From Eubacteriaceae bacterium (GTDB lineage: Bacteria > Bacillota > Clostridia > Lachnospirales > Lachnospiraceae): a stretch of DNA of 64,000 nucleotides. The number at the start of each line of letters is the position of its first letter. Position 1 is the stretch's first letter. The translations under genes and the position numbers were made by a program. Positions 28,582 through 37,235 of the stretch are shown here, piece by piece. Below the pieces are notes generated by a model, which saw only the letters and a program-made list of their open reading frames with translations, ran no database searches and was not told the origin of the DNA. The DNA lies in assembly GCA_902363805.1 (NCBI GenBank), contig CABJBF010000001.1:310001-374000 (forward strand), given 5' to 3'.

Positions 28582-29327
28582 TGAAAAAAAACAATATTTA
28601 CTGGGGCATGATATTTATAATAATGGCTGCATTAATTGTAGTTAATGGTCTGGGTCTGATTGAAGGCGTGGGTGTCTGGAGTATAATTTTTACAGTACTT
28701 TTTGGTGCTGCATTATTAGATGGAATCGTAAGATTACAGGTAACAACAATATTATTCTCGCTTGCTTTTTTAGCAATTGTCTGGTCAGAGCAACTTCACA
28801 TTGAAAGTATAACTCCATGGCCGATTCTGTTTGCAGCATTGTTAGGAAGTATTGGAATAAGCATGATATTTGGAAAGAAAAATAAAAAATGGAAAAAAAA
28901 TTACTCAGGTGGAAATCATTATTACAGCAATAATAGTAGTAATGAAGGAAAATATTTTGATGAAAATGTTAATGTAGAGCAGGATAGCGGAGAAGTAGTA
29001 ACATGCGAATCAAAATTTGCAGGAACTGTTAAATACATTACTTCAAATAATTTAAAAAAAGTATATGTAAGAAATGAATTTTCAGGAATGTCAATTTATT
29101 TAGATAAGGCAAAAGTGCCAAGTAAGAGACTTGAAATAGAAATAAAGAATTCATTTGGAGGAGTGGAAATTTATATTCCGGCTAACTGGATTGTAGAAAA
29201 TGAGTTAAATTGTTCATTTGGCGGCTACGACGAAGAAGGTACAAAAGCACCAACAGATGCTGAAAGCGTGACAGTTGTTATTAAGGGATCAGCAAATTTG
29301 TCTGGCGTTACAATAAAATACATTTAA
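28581..29327 (+). CDS. LiaF-like membrane protein
   Basis: 248 aa. Three to four transmembrane segments in residues 1-95 (WGMIFIIMAALIVVNGLGLI and following) are followed by a basic, Asn/Ser-rich linker. A beta-rich domain of about 110 residues (CESKFAGTVKYITSNNL to the end) matches the C-terminal domain of LiaF/VraT-type envelope stress sensors, with its repeated FSGM, SFGGVEIYIP and SFGGYDEEGT units. Start ATG 28581 overlaps the LytTR stop (TGATG), with TGAGGA 7 nt upstream. I infer that it modulates the LytTR regulator in response to envelope state; no Lia kinase lies nearby. Confidence 0.8.
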   Translation: MKKNNIYWGMIFIIMAALIVVNGLGLIEGVGVWSIIFTVLFGAALLDGIVRLQVTTILFSLAFLAIVWSEQLHIESITPWPILFAALLGSIGISMIFGKKNKKWKKNYSGGNHYYSNNSSNEGKYFDENVNVEQDSGEVVTCESKFAGTVKYITSNNLKKVYVRNEFSGMSIYLDKAKVPSKRLEIEIKNSFGGVEIYIPANWIVENELNCSFGGYDEEGTKAPTDAESVTVVIKGSANLSGVTIKYI

Positions 29328-29430
29328 ATATAGAAGTAGTAGCAAAAGAGGTATGAGAAAAATAAACCTATAATAAAATTTAGTATAGAATTAAAAAGCA
29401 ATCAATTACAATAAAAGAATAAGTATAAGA

Positions 29431-29471
29431 AAAAAGACTGAACAGTATGCATACACTGTTTGGTCTTTTTT
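29431..29471 (+). terminator. Rho-independent terminator
   Basis: AAAAGACTGAACAGT pairs with ACTGTTTGGTCTTTTT (two mismatches in the middle) and ends in six T. It closes the LytTR/LiaF-like operon. Confidence 0.85.
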
Positions 29472-29599
29472 GATTAGAGCATATGCTACAATGCAGAAAA
29501 TACTTTTGTCTTGTGAATAAATTTTATTAAAGTTTATTCACATAGACCATAGGAGGGAAAAAGTAAATTATCAGAATTTGTGTATTATAAATTTTATCA

Positions 29600-29657
29600 T
29601 TGACAAAGAAAAGAATAAGTATTAAAGTAATATCAAAATAATATCACTTTAATACTT
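29600..29657 (+). promoter_or_regulatory. Promoter with overlapping 12-bp inverted repeat
   Basis: TTGACA at 29600-29605 is followed after 17 bp by TAAAGT. A perfect inverted repeat, AAGTATTAAAGT (29617-29628) and ACTTTAATACTT (29646-29657), overlaps the -10 region and ends directly before the GGGAGG ribosome binding site of the SPFH gene. It could be an operator, or an RNA hairpin near the translation start. Confidence 0.65.
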
Positions 29658-29671
29658 GGGAGGATAAAGTT

Positions 29672-30709
29672 ATGGATGAAAATGTAAAGTTAAGTAATGT
29701 AAAGGAAAGGGAAATTACTAAGAAAAATGGATTCGCAATGTTATTTGTTGATATACTTGGATATGTAGCAACAGTTGTGACGTTTGTACTAGGATTAGTT
29801 TTTGCAATAAACTATGAAGATGTTAATGACGTGATATTTGGATTAGGAATCGGTTTATTTGTTGTTAGTTTAGCGTTATTAATTGTATCTATTGTTCTGT
29901 CATGCGGACTAAAATCAGTTAATCCTAATGAAGCAATGGTATTTACTCTTTTTGGTGAATATTATGGCACAATTAAAAGTGCAGGATTTTATTTTATAAA
30001 TCCATTTTGTAGTGCAGTAGTTCCTAACGAAGAAACAACAGGAAATATCTTTGAAATTTCTTCTGATGCTAATGGTAACAGCTCAGCAAAAGTTGCCGGA
30101 GTTACAAAAAAGAAAATATCAACTAAGGTTATAACATTAAATAATGAGAAACAGAAAGTGAATGATGCTTTAGGAAATCCGATAATTATCGGAGCGGTGG
30201 TTATTTGCAAGATAATTGACCCTACAAAAGCAGTTTTAAATGTTGATAATTATATGAAATTTTTATCAACTCAGTGTGATTCTGTAATAAGAAATATTTC
30301 AAGATTGTATCCTTATGATATAATATCAGATGAAAATGAGGATGATAACGAAAAGACTCTACGTGGAAGCAGCCAGGAAATTGCAGATAGTATGGAAGTA
30401 GAGTTACAGAAAAAGGTTGAAGATGCCGGAATAGAAATTATGGAAGTTAGAATAACTCATTTGTCATATGCAGAAGAAATAGCTGCAGCAATGCTTCAGA
30501 GACAACAGGCAACGGCAATTATTGCAGCAAGACAGAAAATTGTTGAAGGCGCAGTAAGTATGGTTAAAATGGCAATTGACCAACTTGGAGAAGAAGAAAT
30601 TGTGGTGCTTGATGAAGAAAGAAAAGCTGCTATGGTAAGCAATCTTTTAGTTGTGTTATGTGGAAATAAAGAAGCACAACCAATTGTGAACAGCGGAAGT
30701 ATTTATTAA
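29672..30709 (+). CDS. SPFH (stomatin/prohibitin, band 7) domain membrane protein
   Basis: 345 aa. Two transmembrane segments (residues ~22-47 and ~54-78) precede an SPFH domain starting at GLKSVNPNEAMVFTLFGEY, with the typical AGFYFINPF and a long helical stretch (EAGIEIMEVRITHLSYAEEIAAAMLQRQQA, residues ~245-285). Such proteins form membrane scaffolds in lipid microdomains or cage-like rings. The gene is followed by a small ribbon-helix-helix protein gene and preceded by an inverted-repeat promoter. No partner NfeD gene is present here. Confidence 0.9.
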   Translation: MDENVKLSNVKEREITKKNGFAMLFVDILGYVATVVTFVLGLVFAINYEDVNDVIFGLGIGLFVVSLALLIVSIVLSCGLKSVNPNEAMVFTLFGEYYGTIKSAGFYFINPFCSAVVPNEETTGNIFEISSDANGNSSAKVAGVTKKKISTKVITLNNEKQKVNDALGNPIIIGAVVICKIIDPTKAVLNVDNYMKFLSTQCDSVIRNISRLYPYDIISDENEDDNEKTLRGSSQEIADSMEVELQKKVEDAGIEIMEVRITHLSYAEEIAAAMLQRQQATAIIAARQKIVEGAVSMVKMAIDQLGEEEIVVLDEERKAAMVSNLLVVLCGNKEAQPIVNSGSIY

Positions 30710-30850
30710 TAAAAATAGAAAATAATAAATTGAAAATTAATTCATCAGATAATAATGTTAAAATAAGTCAAACAATTGTGCTAAAATAAATTAAAAAAGT
30801 TATGACTATTTGAAACTATATATATTGAAAAAACAGTGAAAGGAGCCGGT

Positions 30851-31111
30851 ATGGATAAGGAAGAACAACTTAATAAAAAAGAACTTGAGCTCCAAAAACG
30901 TTTAGAAAATATTTCTAATATGGAAAAAGAAATATTAACAAAAGAAAAAAAACTAAAAGAAAAAGAAAAGGCAAAGAAACAGGTGTTGTTAAGACTGTCC
31001 CCTTCATTATGGGAAGAGATTGCAGCATGGGCAGAAGATGATTTCCGCTCAATAAATGGCCAGATTGAATATCTTTTAGCGGAGTGCGTAAAAAAGAGAA
31101 AAGGAAAATAG
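30851..31111 (+). CDS. Small coiled-coil/ribbon-helix-helix (Arc-like) protein
   Basis: 86 aa. Residues 1-45 are a highly charged coiled coil (KKELELQKRLENISNMEKEI). Residues ~46-80 fit an Arc/MetJ ribbon-helix-helix: strand QVLLRLSP, helix LWEEIAAWAEDD, turn, helix SINGQIEYLLAECVKK. ATG 30851 has AAAGGAGC 5-6 nt upstream, and the earlier in-frame GTG lies before that site. It follows the SPFH gene after 141 bp and ends at a strong terminator. I infer a DNA-binding role, possibly on the inverted repeat upstream of the SPFH gene. Confidence 0.75.
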   Translation: MDKEEQLNKKELELQKRLENISNMEKEILTKEKKLKEKEKAKKQVLLRLSPSLWEEIAAWAEDDFRSINGQIEYLLAECVKKRKGK

Positions 31112-31115
31112 TGTG

Positions 31116-31165
31116 AAAAACAACGGATGATTTTAATATTTCTTAAAATCATCCGTTGTTTTTTT
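31116..31165. terminator. Bidirectional terminator between convergent genes
   Basis: AAAAACAACGGATGATTTTAA and its complement form a stem of about 20 bp flanked by A and T runs on both sides. It serves the ribbon-helix-helix gene and the convergent sigma-like gene. Confidence 0.95.
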
Positions 31166-31200
31166 CTATTTTAAAATCATATTTTTTGCATTCCAAAATA

Positions 31201-32217
31201 CTATTTTTTATTTATCTTCCATTCTAATGGGTCACCTAAATCTGTTTCAGAAGATACAAATTCTTCGTCAGTATTATTAATTAATGGAGAAGATGTTCCA
31301 AAGTCATTTGATACAGAGTTATTTAATATAGAAGATTCAAAGTCATTTAAATCAGAATTATTAGCTTCTGTAGCGTTTAATTCAGAAGACGCTTTATTGA
31401 TAGCTTCTGCATCCTGAGAATCACCGGCATTTAAAACATTAAGAGAAGTTTTTACAATAGTTTCAACTTCATCTTCAGTTATGCCCATTTTCTTAGCCAA
31501 CTCTTCAAAAGTTGGAGCACGACCAAGTAATTCAGTAAGGTCTCTGGAAATTTCATCTAATTCATTCATACGGTTAGCCAGATGTTCGCCAACACGGTCT
31601 TCGTTAATTTGGTCATTGATGACAAGATTTAATGTATTTCTGATGGCATCATCAACATAAGCTGCAAATTCGTCAGAAGAACCATTAAATTCAGAAAGAG
31701 CTATCATTAATCCAATATTTGCTTCCTGAATTAAATCACCATAAGTTACACCCTGTCCACGAAATTCATTTGCAATGTCAGCTACTTTTGAAAGTTGAGA
31801 TTCAACAATTTTATTAGTAACAGAAAGATCGCCATTTGCAAGCAAATCAAGTAAGTTAGCAAGCTCGGCTTCTGATATTTCATCGATAGCCTCTAAATCT
31901 TTTTTATACATTTCAATAAAAGCAAGTTCAGCTTCAGTTTCTACAACTTTACTTTCAGCTGCTTTTACAGCCTCTAATTCCTTAGTCTCTTCTTCCTTAG
32001 GATCAATAGTCACTTCTTCAGAAACAATATAATCCATTCCATCAATTTTTATTTTACTTTCCTGTAAGTACTTATATATAAATTCGTATTGCTTTTCATC
32101 TTCTATTATGTCATTGAAAAAAGTATGAATGTCTTCAGTAGACACATGGTTTGCATTAGCTGCCGCAAATTCTATTAAAGAAGACAAAGCATCATTAAAA
32201 AGTAATTTTTTGTCCAT
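31201..32217 (-). CDS. Sigma-70-like protein lacking region 4
   Basis: 338 aa. Residues ~15-60 look like sigma region 1.1 (DIHTFFNDIIEDEKQYEFIYKYL). Residues ~130-205 recall region 2 (QLSKVADIANEFRGQGVTYGDLIQEANIGLM), which matches the RNA-polymerase-binding part well. The region 2.4 motif that reads the -10 element is weak. A region 3-like HTH follows (GRAPTFEELAKKMGITEDEV). The C-terminus is an acidic Ser/Asn-rich tail with no region 4. It may bind core polymerase without normal promoter recognition. ATG 32217 has GGAGAA upstream on the minus strand; a longer frame to 32295 lacks support. Confidence 0.75.
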   Translation of the reverse strand: MDKKLLFNDALSSLIEFAAANANHVSTEDIHTFFNDIIEDEKQYEFIYKYLQESKIKIDGMDYIVSEEVTIDPKEEETKELEAVKAAESKVVETEAELAFIEMYKKDLEAIDEISEAELANLLDLLANGDLSVTNKIVESQLSKVADIANEFRGQGVTYGDLIQEANIGLMIALSEFNGSSDEFAAYVDDAIRNTLNLVINDQINEDRVGEHLANRMNELDEISRDLTELLGRAPTFEELAKKMGITEDEVETIVKTSLNVLNAGDSQDAEAINKASSELNATEANNSDLNDFESSILNNSVSNDFGTSSPLINNTDEEFVSSETDLGDPLEWKINKK

Positions 32218-32338
32218 GAATTCTCCAATCCGCTTTTTGTAAAGTAAAAGCAATTTTGATACATAAATGATACATAAAAGCCTTGCAAAAATCAAGGATA
32301 ATAGGTAACATTATTTTGAAACGGGAAGGTGGATTGAA

Positions 32339-33487
32339 ATGATTAAAAAAATAATAAATTCCAATATAGTAAGACTGATAGGAGCACTTTTATTTTTGAC
32401 AGTATGTGCAGTAATAGGCGCAGGATTGTCATATGTAAATTATGAATCTAATCCTACTGATGAGGCAGTTGCATATTTCAAAGCATTTTTAGCTCAGGAT
32501 TATGATACAATATATGGTCTTGTAAATCAGCCAAAGAATACATATATAAATAAAACTGCATACACAGACAGAGTGAAAAAGATAAGAGAATCTATTGTAA
32601 TTGATTCATATGAAATTTCTGAGCCATATAAAGAAAATGGCAAAAAGACAGTAGATATTATATGTAATAATGAAACAACAGAAACTAACCAGACAATAAA
32701 ATTGGTATTTGATGAAGTAAAACATGGAATGCAGATTATTCCTGATTATAAAGTAGATATATCAAAAATGCTTGTAAAAAACGTAAATTTTGTTGTGCCG
32801 ACAGGAGATGCTTTATATATAAATGGAGAAGTCGTAACAAAAGACATGGCTAAGGTCACGACAGACGCGAATACAAATACAGATACATATCATTTTGATA
32901 AAATACTTTACGGAGCATATGACGCAAATGCGATAAACAGATATAGTCAGATAGATTTAAAACCTGAAATTCTTCAGGAAGGAACTACAATTAATTTCGA
33001 CGCTACAGCATATCATGCAAATTTAGAATTTGAAGAAAAAATAAAGGCAAATGCAGACAATATGATTACTCAGTTTTATGTTAATGCAAGGGAGAAAAAA
33101 GGCAATAATAAAGAGTTAAAAGCATATTTCGCAAATGATAAAAAACTTCAGAAAAAGGTTGATAAATATTTAAAAGAAACAGAAGAAGTATTATATTGGC
33201 CAGAAACAAAGAACATTGATAAATATTCAGTAGTTTCATTTGAACCGGGAGAAATGAAACATCAGAGTGTGTATAATAATGACAATACATTTACTGTTAC
33301 ATATGATTTTACTTATACATACGTGTCTTCTACAGATACTGCTATTTATACAAGTTATGTTTACAGTATAGGTGGTTCATGTAAAACAAAAATGACTTTA
33401 ACCTATACATTAAATGAAGATCAAACATTAACCCTTACAGATATAAAAGTCAAAAATAAAAATCAAAAAGAAAAGGGAGAAGATTAA
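32339..33487 (+). CDS. Membrane-anchored protein of unknown function (NTF2-like domains)
   Basis: 382 aa. One N-terminal transmembrane segment (LIGALLFLTVCAVIGAGLSYV, residues ~12-32) anchors an extracytoplasmic part. That part begins with an NTF2-like stretch (NPTDEAVAYFKAFLAQDYDTIYGLV), followed by two beta-rich regions. The plan resembles the TcaA/YvbJ family, but without the zinc ribbon. GGAAGGTGG precedes ATG 32339. It is divergent from the sigma-like gene, and its stop overlaps the flavin reductase start by one base, so the two are translationally coupled. No function is assigned. Confidence 0.7.
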   Translation: MIKKIINSNIVRLIGALLFLTVCAVIGAGLSYVNYESNPTDEAVAYFKAFLAQDYDTIYGLVNQPKNTYINKTAYTDRVKKIRESIVIDSYEISEPYKENGKKTVDIICNNETTETNQTIKLVFDEVKHGMQIIPDYKVDISKMLVKNVNFVVPTGDALYINGEVVTKDMAKVTTDANTNTDTYHFDKILYGAYDANAINRYSQIDLKPEILQEGTTINFDATAYHANLEFEEKIKANADNMITQFYVNAREKKGNNKELKAYFANDKKLQKKVDKYLKETEEVLYWPETKNIDKYSVVSFEPGEMKHQSVYNNDNTFTVTYDFTYTYVSSTDTAIYTSYVYSIGGSCKTKMTLTYTLNEDQTLTLTDIKVKNKNQKEKGED

Positions 33488-34098
33488 TGTCAAAAGAAAT
33501 TTGGAAACCGGGGAATATGATATTTCCTTTGCCTGCAGTTTTTGTAACGGTAAGTGATAACGAAGGTAATGACAATGTACTGACAGTTGCATGGACAGGC
33601 ACAATATGTACAAATCCGGCGATGGCTTATGTATCAATACGACCATCGCGACATTCGTATAAGATGATAAAAGAAACAGGAGAATTTGTAATAAATCTGA
33701 CTACAAAAGATTTGGCGTATGCAACAGATTATTGTGGAGTTAAATCAGGAAGAGATGTCGATAAATTTAAAGAAGCACATTTGACAAAAGAAAAGGCACA
33801 GTATGTAAAGGCTCCATTAATAAAAGAAAGTCCGGTGAACATTGAGTGCAAAGTTGTTGATGTAAAAGAATGTGGTTCTCATGACATGTTTATTGCAAAT
33901 GTATTAGCAGTACACGCAGACAAAGAATATATGGATAAGGATGGAAGATTCCAATTAGAAAAAGCAAATCCAATAGTATATTCTCATGGACATTATTATA
34001 GTTTAGGTCAAAATCTTGGAAGATTTGGTTATAGCGTAATGAAGAAAAAGAGAAAAAATTCTGCAAATAAAAAGAAAAGATTAGAAAATAAGAGATAA
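33487..34098 (+). CDS. Flavin reductase-like FMN-binding protein
   Basis: 203 aa with the split-barrel flavin reductase fold: WKPGNMIFPLPAVFVTVSD at the N-terminus, the VAWTGTICTNPAMAYVSIRPSRHSYKMI block (residues ~34-62) that contacts FMN, and EFVINLT. Many members in anaerobes reduce FMN or protect against oxygen; the electron donor is unknown. The C-terminus ends in a Lys-rich tail of about 15 residues. ATG 33487 overlaps the stop of the previous gene. Confidence 0.9.
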   Translation: MSKEIWKPGNMIFPLPAVFVTVSDNEGNDNVLTVAWTGTICTNPAMAYVSIRPSRHSYKMIKETGEFVINLTTKDLAYATDYCGVKSGRDVDKFKEAHLTKEKAQYVKAPLIKESPVNIECKVVDVKECGSHDMFIANVLAVHADKEYMDKDGRFQLEKANPIVYSHGHYYSLGQNLGRFGYSVMKKKRKNSANKKKRLENKR

Positions 34099-34165
34099 AA
34101 AGTCGAAAAATGCAAAAGCATAGACATTTAGGAAAAGCTACTAAGAAAAAGGCAGGTGGCAGTGT

Positions 34166-35401
34166 ATGGAACAAATTATATTTCATATTGATGTAAATTC
34201 AGCATTTTTAAGTTGGACTGCAGTAAAACTGCTAAAGGAAGGCAATGATGTAGATGTAAGAACAATTCCGGCTATCATAGGTGGTGACAGAGAAAAACGT
34301 CATGGAATAGTCCTTGCAAAATCAATATCAGCTCAGAAATATGGAATAAAAACAGGTGAGCCGGTGGCTGATGCATTAAAAAAATGCCCTGATATTATGA
34401 TAATACCACCTGAACATGAGTATTATCATGAACAAAGCAGAAAATTTATTTCCATATTAAAAGAGTATACTTCAGATATTGAACAGGTAAGTGTTGATGA
34501 ATGTTATTTTGATTACACGGGAATTCAAAATAAATTCAGTTCATACATGACAGCAGCAGAGGTTATAAAAAACAGAATTCAAAATGAATTAGGATTTACA
34601 GTAAACATAGGAATTTCTTCTAAAAAAGTATTAGCAAAAATGGCATCGGATTTTGAAAAGCCAAATAAAATACATACATTGTTTCCGGAAGAAATAAAAA
34701 CAAAAATGTGGCCCCTTCCGGTTGGTGAACTATTTATGGCAGGCAAATCAAGTGTGGAAGTTTTAAATAAATTAGGAATCCATACAATAGGTCAGTTAGC
34801 AAATACACCTGTTAATATAGTGGAATCACATTTGAAAAAACACGGGAAAATTTTGTGGGAGTATGCAAATGGAATTGATGATTCAAAAGTAAATGCTACA
34901 AAAGAAGATTTGAAAGGAATTGGAAATTCTACAACACTTCCAACAGATTTAGACAAAATAGATGATATAAATTTAGTATTATTACAGTTGGCTGTAAAGG
35001 TAAGCGGACGATTGAGAGAGTCCGGACAAAAAGCAAAAACAATTGCCATTGAGATAAAGTATAATGATTTTTCAAAAATGTCTCATCAGACAAGTTTGTA
35101 TAATGCTACAAATGTAGAAAATGAAATATACGAAAATGCAAAACAGTTATTTAAGGATATTTGGACAGGAAAGCCGGTAAGACTTTTAGGAATAAGAACA
35201 GCGAATCTTGTAGGAGAAGATGAGCCGGAGCAAATGTCAATATTTGAGCTTATGAATGAAAAACAATCACAAAAGGTTCAACCGTCCAGAGAAAAAATGA
35301 AAAAACTTGATAAGGCATTAGATGCAATAAAAGAAAAATATGGAGAAGATGCCGTGTCAAGGGCAAGTCTTTTAAATAAAGATAAAATAAAGAAACATTA
35401 A
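34166..35401 (+). CDS. dinB: Y-family DNA polymerase IV
   Basis: 411-aa translesion polymerase. The catalytic carboxylates lie in HIDVNSAFLSW (Asp near residue 8) and SVDECYFDYT (Asp-Glu near residue 108). The thumb HhH region is seen around LNKLGIHTIGQLA, and the little-finger domain covers ~240-350. A clamp-binding-like QMSIFEL lies near residue 355. The length is slightly above the E. coli protein, as usual in Firmicutes. It follows the flavin reductase by 67 bp. Confidence 0.95.
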   Translation: MEQIIFHIDVNSAFLSWTAVKLLKEGNDVDVRTIPAIIGGDREKRHGIVLAKSISAQKYGIKTGEPVADALKKCPDIMIIPPEHEYYHEQSRKFISILKEYTSDIEQVSVDECYFDYTGIQNKFSSYMTAAEVIKNRIQNELGFTVNIGISSKKVLAKMASDFEKPNKIHTLFPEEIKTKMWPLPVGELFMAGKSSVEVLNKLGIHTIGQLANTPVNIVESHLKKHGKILWEYANGIDDSKVNATKEDLKGIGNSTTLPTDLDKIDDINLVLLQLAVKVSGRLRESGQKAKTIAIEIKYNDFSKMSHQTSLYNATNVENEIYENAKQLFKDIWTGKPVRLLGIRTANLVGEDEPEQMSIFELMNEKQSQKVQPSREKMKKLDKALDAIKEKYGEDAVSRASLLNKDKIKKH

Positions 35402-35495
35402 ATACTAATAGCTAATTTTACAAAGTGTAAGCAGTAGCAAAAAATTATAAAATTGATAAAGTATTAAATAGCAACAAATAGAGAAAGGACTGAAA

Positions 35496-36011
35496 ATGAA
35501 GGAAAATATTGTTTTAATAGGAATGCCGGGAGTAGGAAAAAGTACAGTAGGAGTAATACTTGCAAAGTTGATGGGATACCAGTTTATAGATGCTGATTTG
35601 GTAATTCAGGATAGAGAAAATAAATTGCTTAAAGAAATAATAGCTGAAAAAGGAATAGATGGATTTATTCAGGTAGAAAATGATGTAAATAAATCATTAA
35701 ATCCTAAAAAAGCCATTATTTCAACAGGCGGAAGCGTAGTGTACGGCAGGGAAGCAATGGAACATTTGTCAGAAATTGCAACTGTTGTATATTTAGAGCT
35801 TGATTTGGCAAACCTAAAAAAGAGACTTGGCAATTTGAAAAACAGAGGCGTAGTTTTGCGTGATGGACAGACGCTTGATGATTTATTTAACGAAAGAGTA
35901 CCCCTTTATGAAAAATATGCAGATGTAGTGGTAAATGAAAGTAACATAAATGTAGAAGAAACTGTGCAGTTAACATTAGAAAAAATAAAAGAGTACAAAG
36001 GCGAAAAATAG
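35496..36011 (+). CDS. aroK: Shikimate kinase
   Basis: 171-aa P-loop kinase that phosphorylates shikimate in aromatic amino acid synthesis. The Walker A motif is GMPGVGKST. The shikimate-binding Asp is in FIDADLVIQ, and STGGSVV is the conserved GGG-like loop. The lid with the conserved Arg corresponds to LKKRLGNLKNRGVVLRDGQT. In the second substrate-binding motif the usual R of the FR-x2-E signature is replaced (GFIQVENDV), a variation that also occurs in clostridial AroK-like proteins, so substrate assignment is slightly less sure. GAAAGGA precedes ATG 35496. Confidence 0.85.
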   Translation: MKENIVLIGMPGVGKSTVGVILAKLMGYQFIDADLVIQDRENKLLKEIIAEKGIDGFIQVENDVNKSLNPKKAIISTGGSVVYGREAMEHLSEIATVVYLELDLANLKKRLGNLKNRGVVLRDGQTLDDLFNERVPLYEKYADVVVNESNINVEETVQLTLEKIKEYKGEK

Positions 36012-36183
36012 GGCAGATGTAAAAATAGGAAAAAACGAATGTGAATAAAATAATTTGTTAATACAAAGGCGAATAATAAGATAATTGACTTACTTATGAA
36101 CAAACTCATATAGGCTTAGAACTTTTGAGCCTGGTAGCATGTGAACAAAATAACAATTTATTTGGAGGCGTTTACAATTAAAA

Positions 36184-36960
36184 ATGAATAGTAAGTATAT
36201 AAACAAATGCCATGCAGTATCATATGTTGTGGCAGGAATTTTAATACTTATGATAATCCTGTTTAATTTTTCTCAAATGATAATGGAAACATGGGCATAT
36301 AGTTTTATGATTTCAGAAAATGATAAAACTATAAAAGTTATTCAGGCAAATGATACCTCAGATACACATTTAGCTAAAAATCATAAAGAAAGTGATGGCG
36401 CAGTTAAAGAAATTTGCAATACAAAAATATCTTCTATAAAAGGTGAAAAAGCTGACTATTTGGAAGATACAGCAAATAAGGAGTCTTTAAAAAATACAAT
36501 AAATAAAGATTCTTTGAGAAGGACAGCAAATAATGAAATAAACCAAACTGATGATAATTCAGTACAGAATGTATCAAATACCGTGATACAACTTAGAAAA
36601 CCTGTAAGTGGTGGAGTGACAACTTCAGTATTTGGAGACGTGGTTGACAGAAGAGCCACACATTTGGGACACGACTGGGCAGTTGAAGTTGGAACAAGCG
36701 TATGTGCGGCAGCAGATGGTACAGTAGAAAAAGCATATTTAAGTGACAGTTATGGATATAATATACTGGTAAATCATGGAAATGGACTAAAAACCAGATA
36801 CGCTCATTTAAGTAAAATCTTAATTAATTTAGGTGATACGGTTGAACAGGGAAGGATAATAGGACTTAGTGGAAATACCGGAGACAGTACAGGTCCGCAT
36901 CTTCACTTTGAAGTAATACAAAATGATAAGCATGTAAATCCACTTAATTTTCTTAAATAG
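36184..36960 (+). CDS. Membrane-anchored M23-family peptidase
   Basis: 258 aa. A transmembrane segment (YVVAGILILMIILFNFSQM, ~14-32) is followed by a variable linker of ~110 residues and a LytM/M23 domain (~140-258). The zinc ligands are all present: H and D in HLGHDW, and HLH in GPHLHFEV, with the catalytic His in RYAHLS. It is predicted to cut peptidoglycan cross-bridges outside the membrane. The anchored SpoIIQ-like plan leaves a sporulation role possible, but nothing in the neighbourhood shows this. Confidence 0.9.
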   Translation: MNSKYINKCHAVSYVVAGILILMIILFNFSQMIMETWAYSFMISENDKTIKVIQANDTSDTHLAKNHKESDGAVKEICNTKISSIKGEKADYLEDTANKESLKNTINKDSLRRTANNEINQTDDNSVQNVSNTVIQLRKPVSGGVTTSVFGDVVDRRATHLGHDWAVEVGTSVCAAADGTVEKAYLSDSYGYNILVNHGNGLKTRYAHLSKILINLGDTVEQGRIIGLSGNTGDSTGPHLHFEVIQNDKHVNPLNFLK

Positions 36961-36962
36961 GT

Positions 36963-37007
36963 AACATTTTCAACAAAAAAACATATAATAAATTGTGAAA
37001 ATGTATG
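36963..37007 (+). other. Hairpin after the M23 peptidase gene
   Basis: ACATTTTCA (36963-36971) and TGAAAATGT (36999-37007) can pair across a 27-nt loop. The loop is large and there is no T tract, so a terminator role is uncertain. Confidence 0.35.
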
Positions 37008-37017
37008 AATTAATCGG

Positions 37018-37186
37018 TTTACAAAGAGCGATAATGTGTTATAATTAGTCTATGCGTAAAGAAGCAAAGGATAATTGTATTAGAATTTAATTCTCATACA
37101 AGTGACATAATAGATAGAAATAAATAGAATTTTAAAGTTAGACCGAATTAGTGAATTAGATGATAAACTATTTCGGTCGGTTTTTG
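37018..37186 (+). promoter_or_regulatory. Promoter, hairpin and terminator in the murA leader
   Basis: TTTACA (37018-37023), 16-bp spacer, TATAAT (37040-37045). RNA starting near 37052 would contain a hairpin GTAT-AGAATT/AATTCT-ATAC (37077-37099). It then meets a terminator, GACCGAA (37141-37147) with TTCGGTC (37172-37178) and a T run. It is either a ~135-nt small RNA or an attenuated leader for murA, whose start lies 50 bp further on. Confidence 0.65.
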
Positions 37187-37235
37187 CTTTGAGTTTTTAC
37201 AACTCAATTATATACATAAATACCCGAGGTGCATA

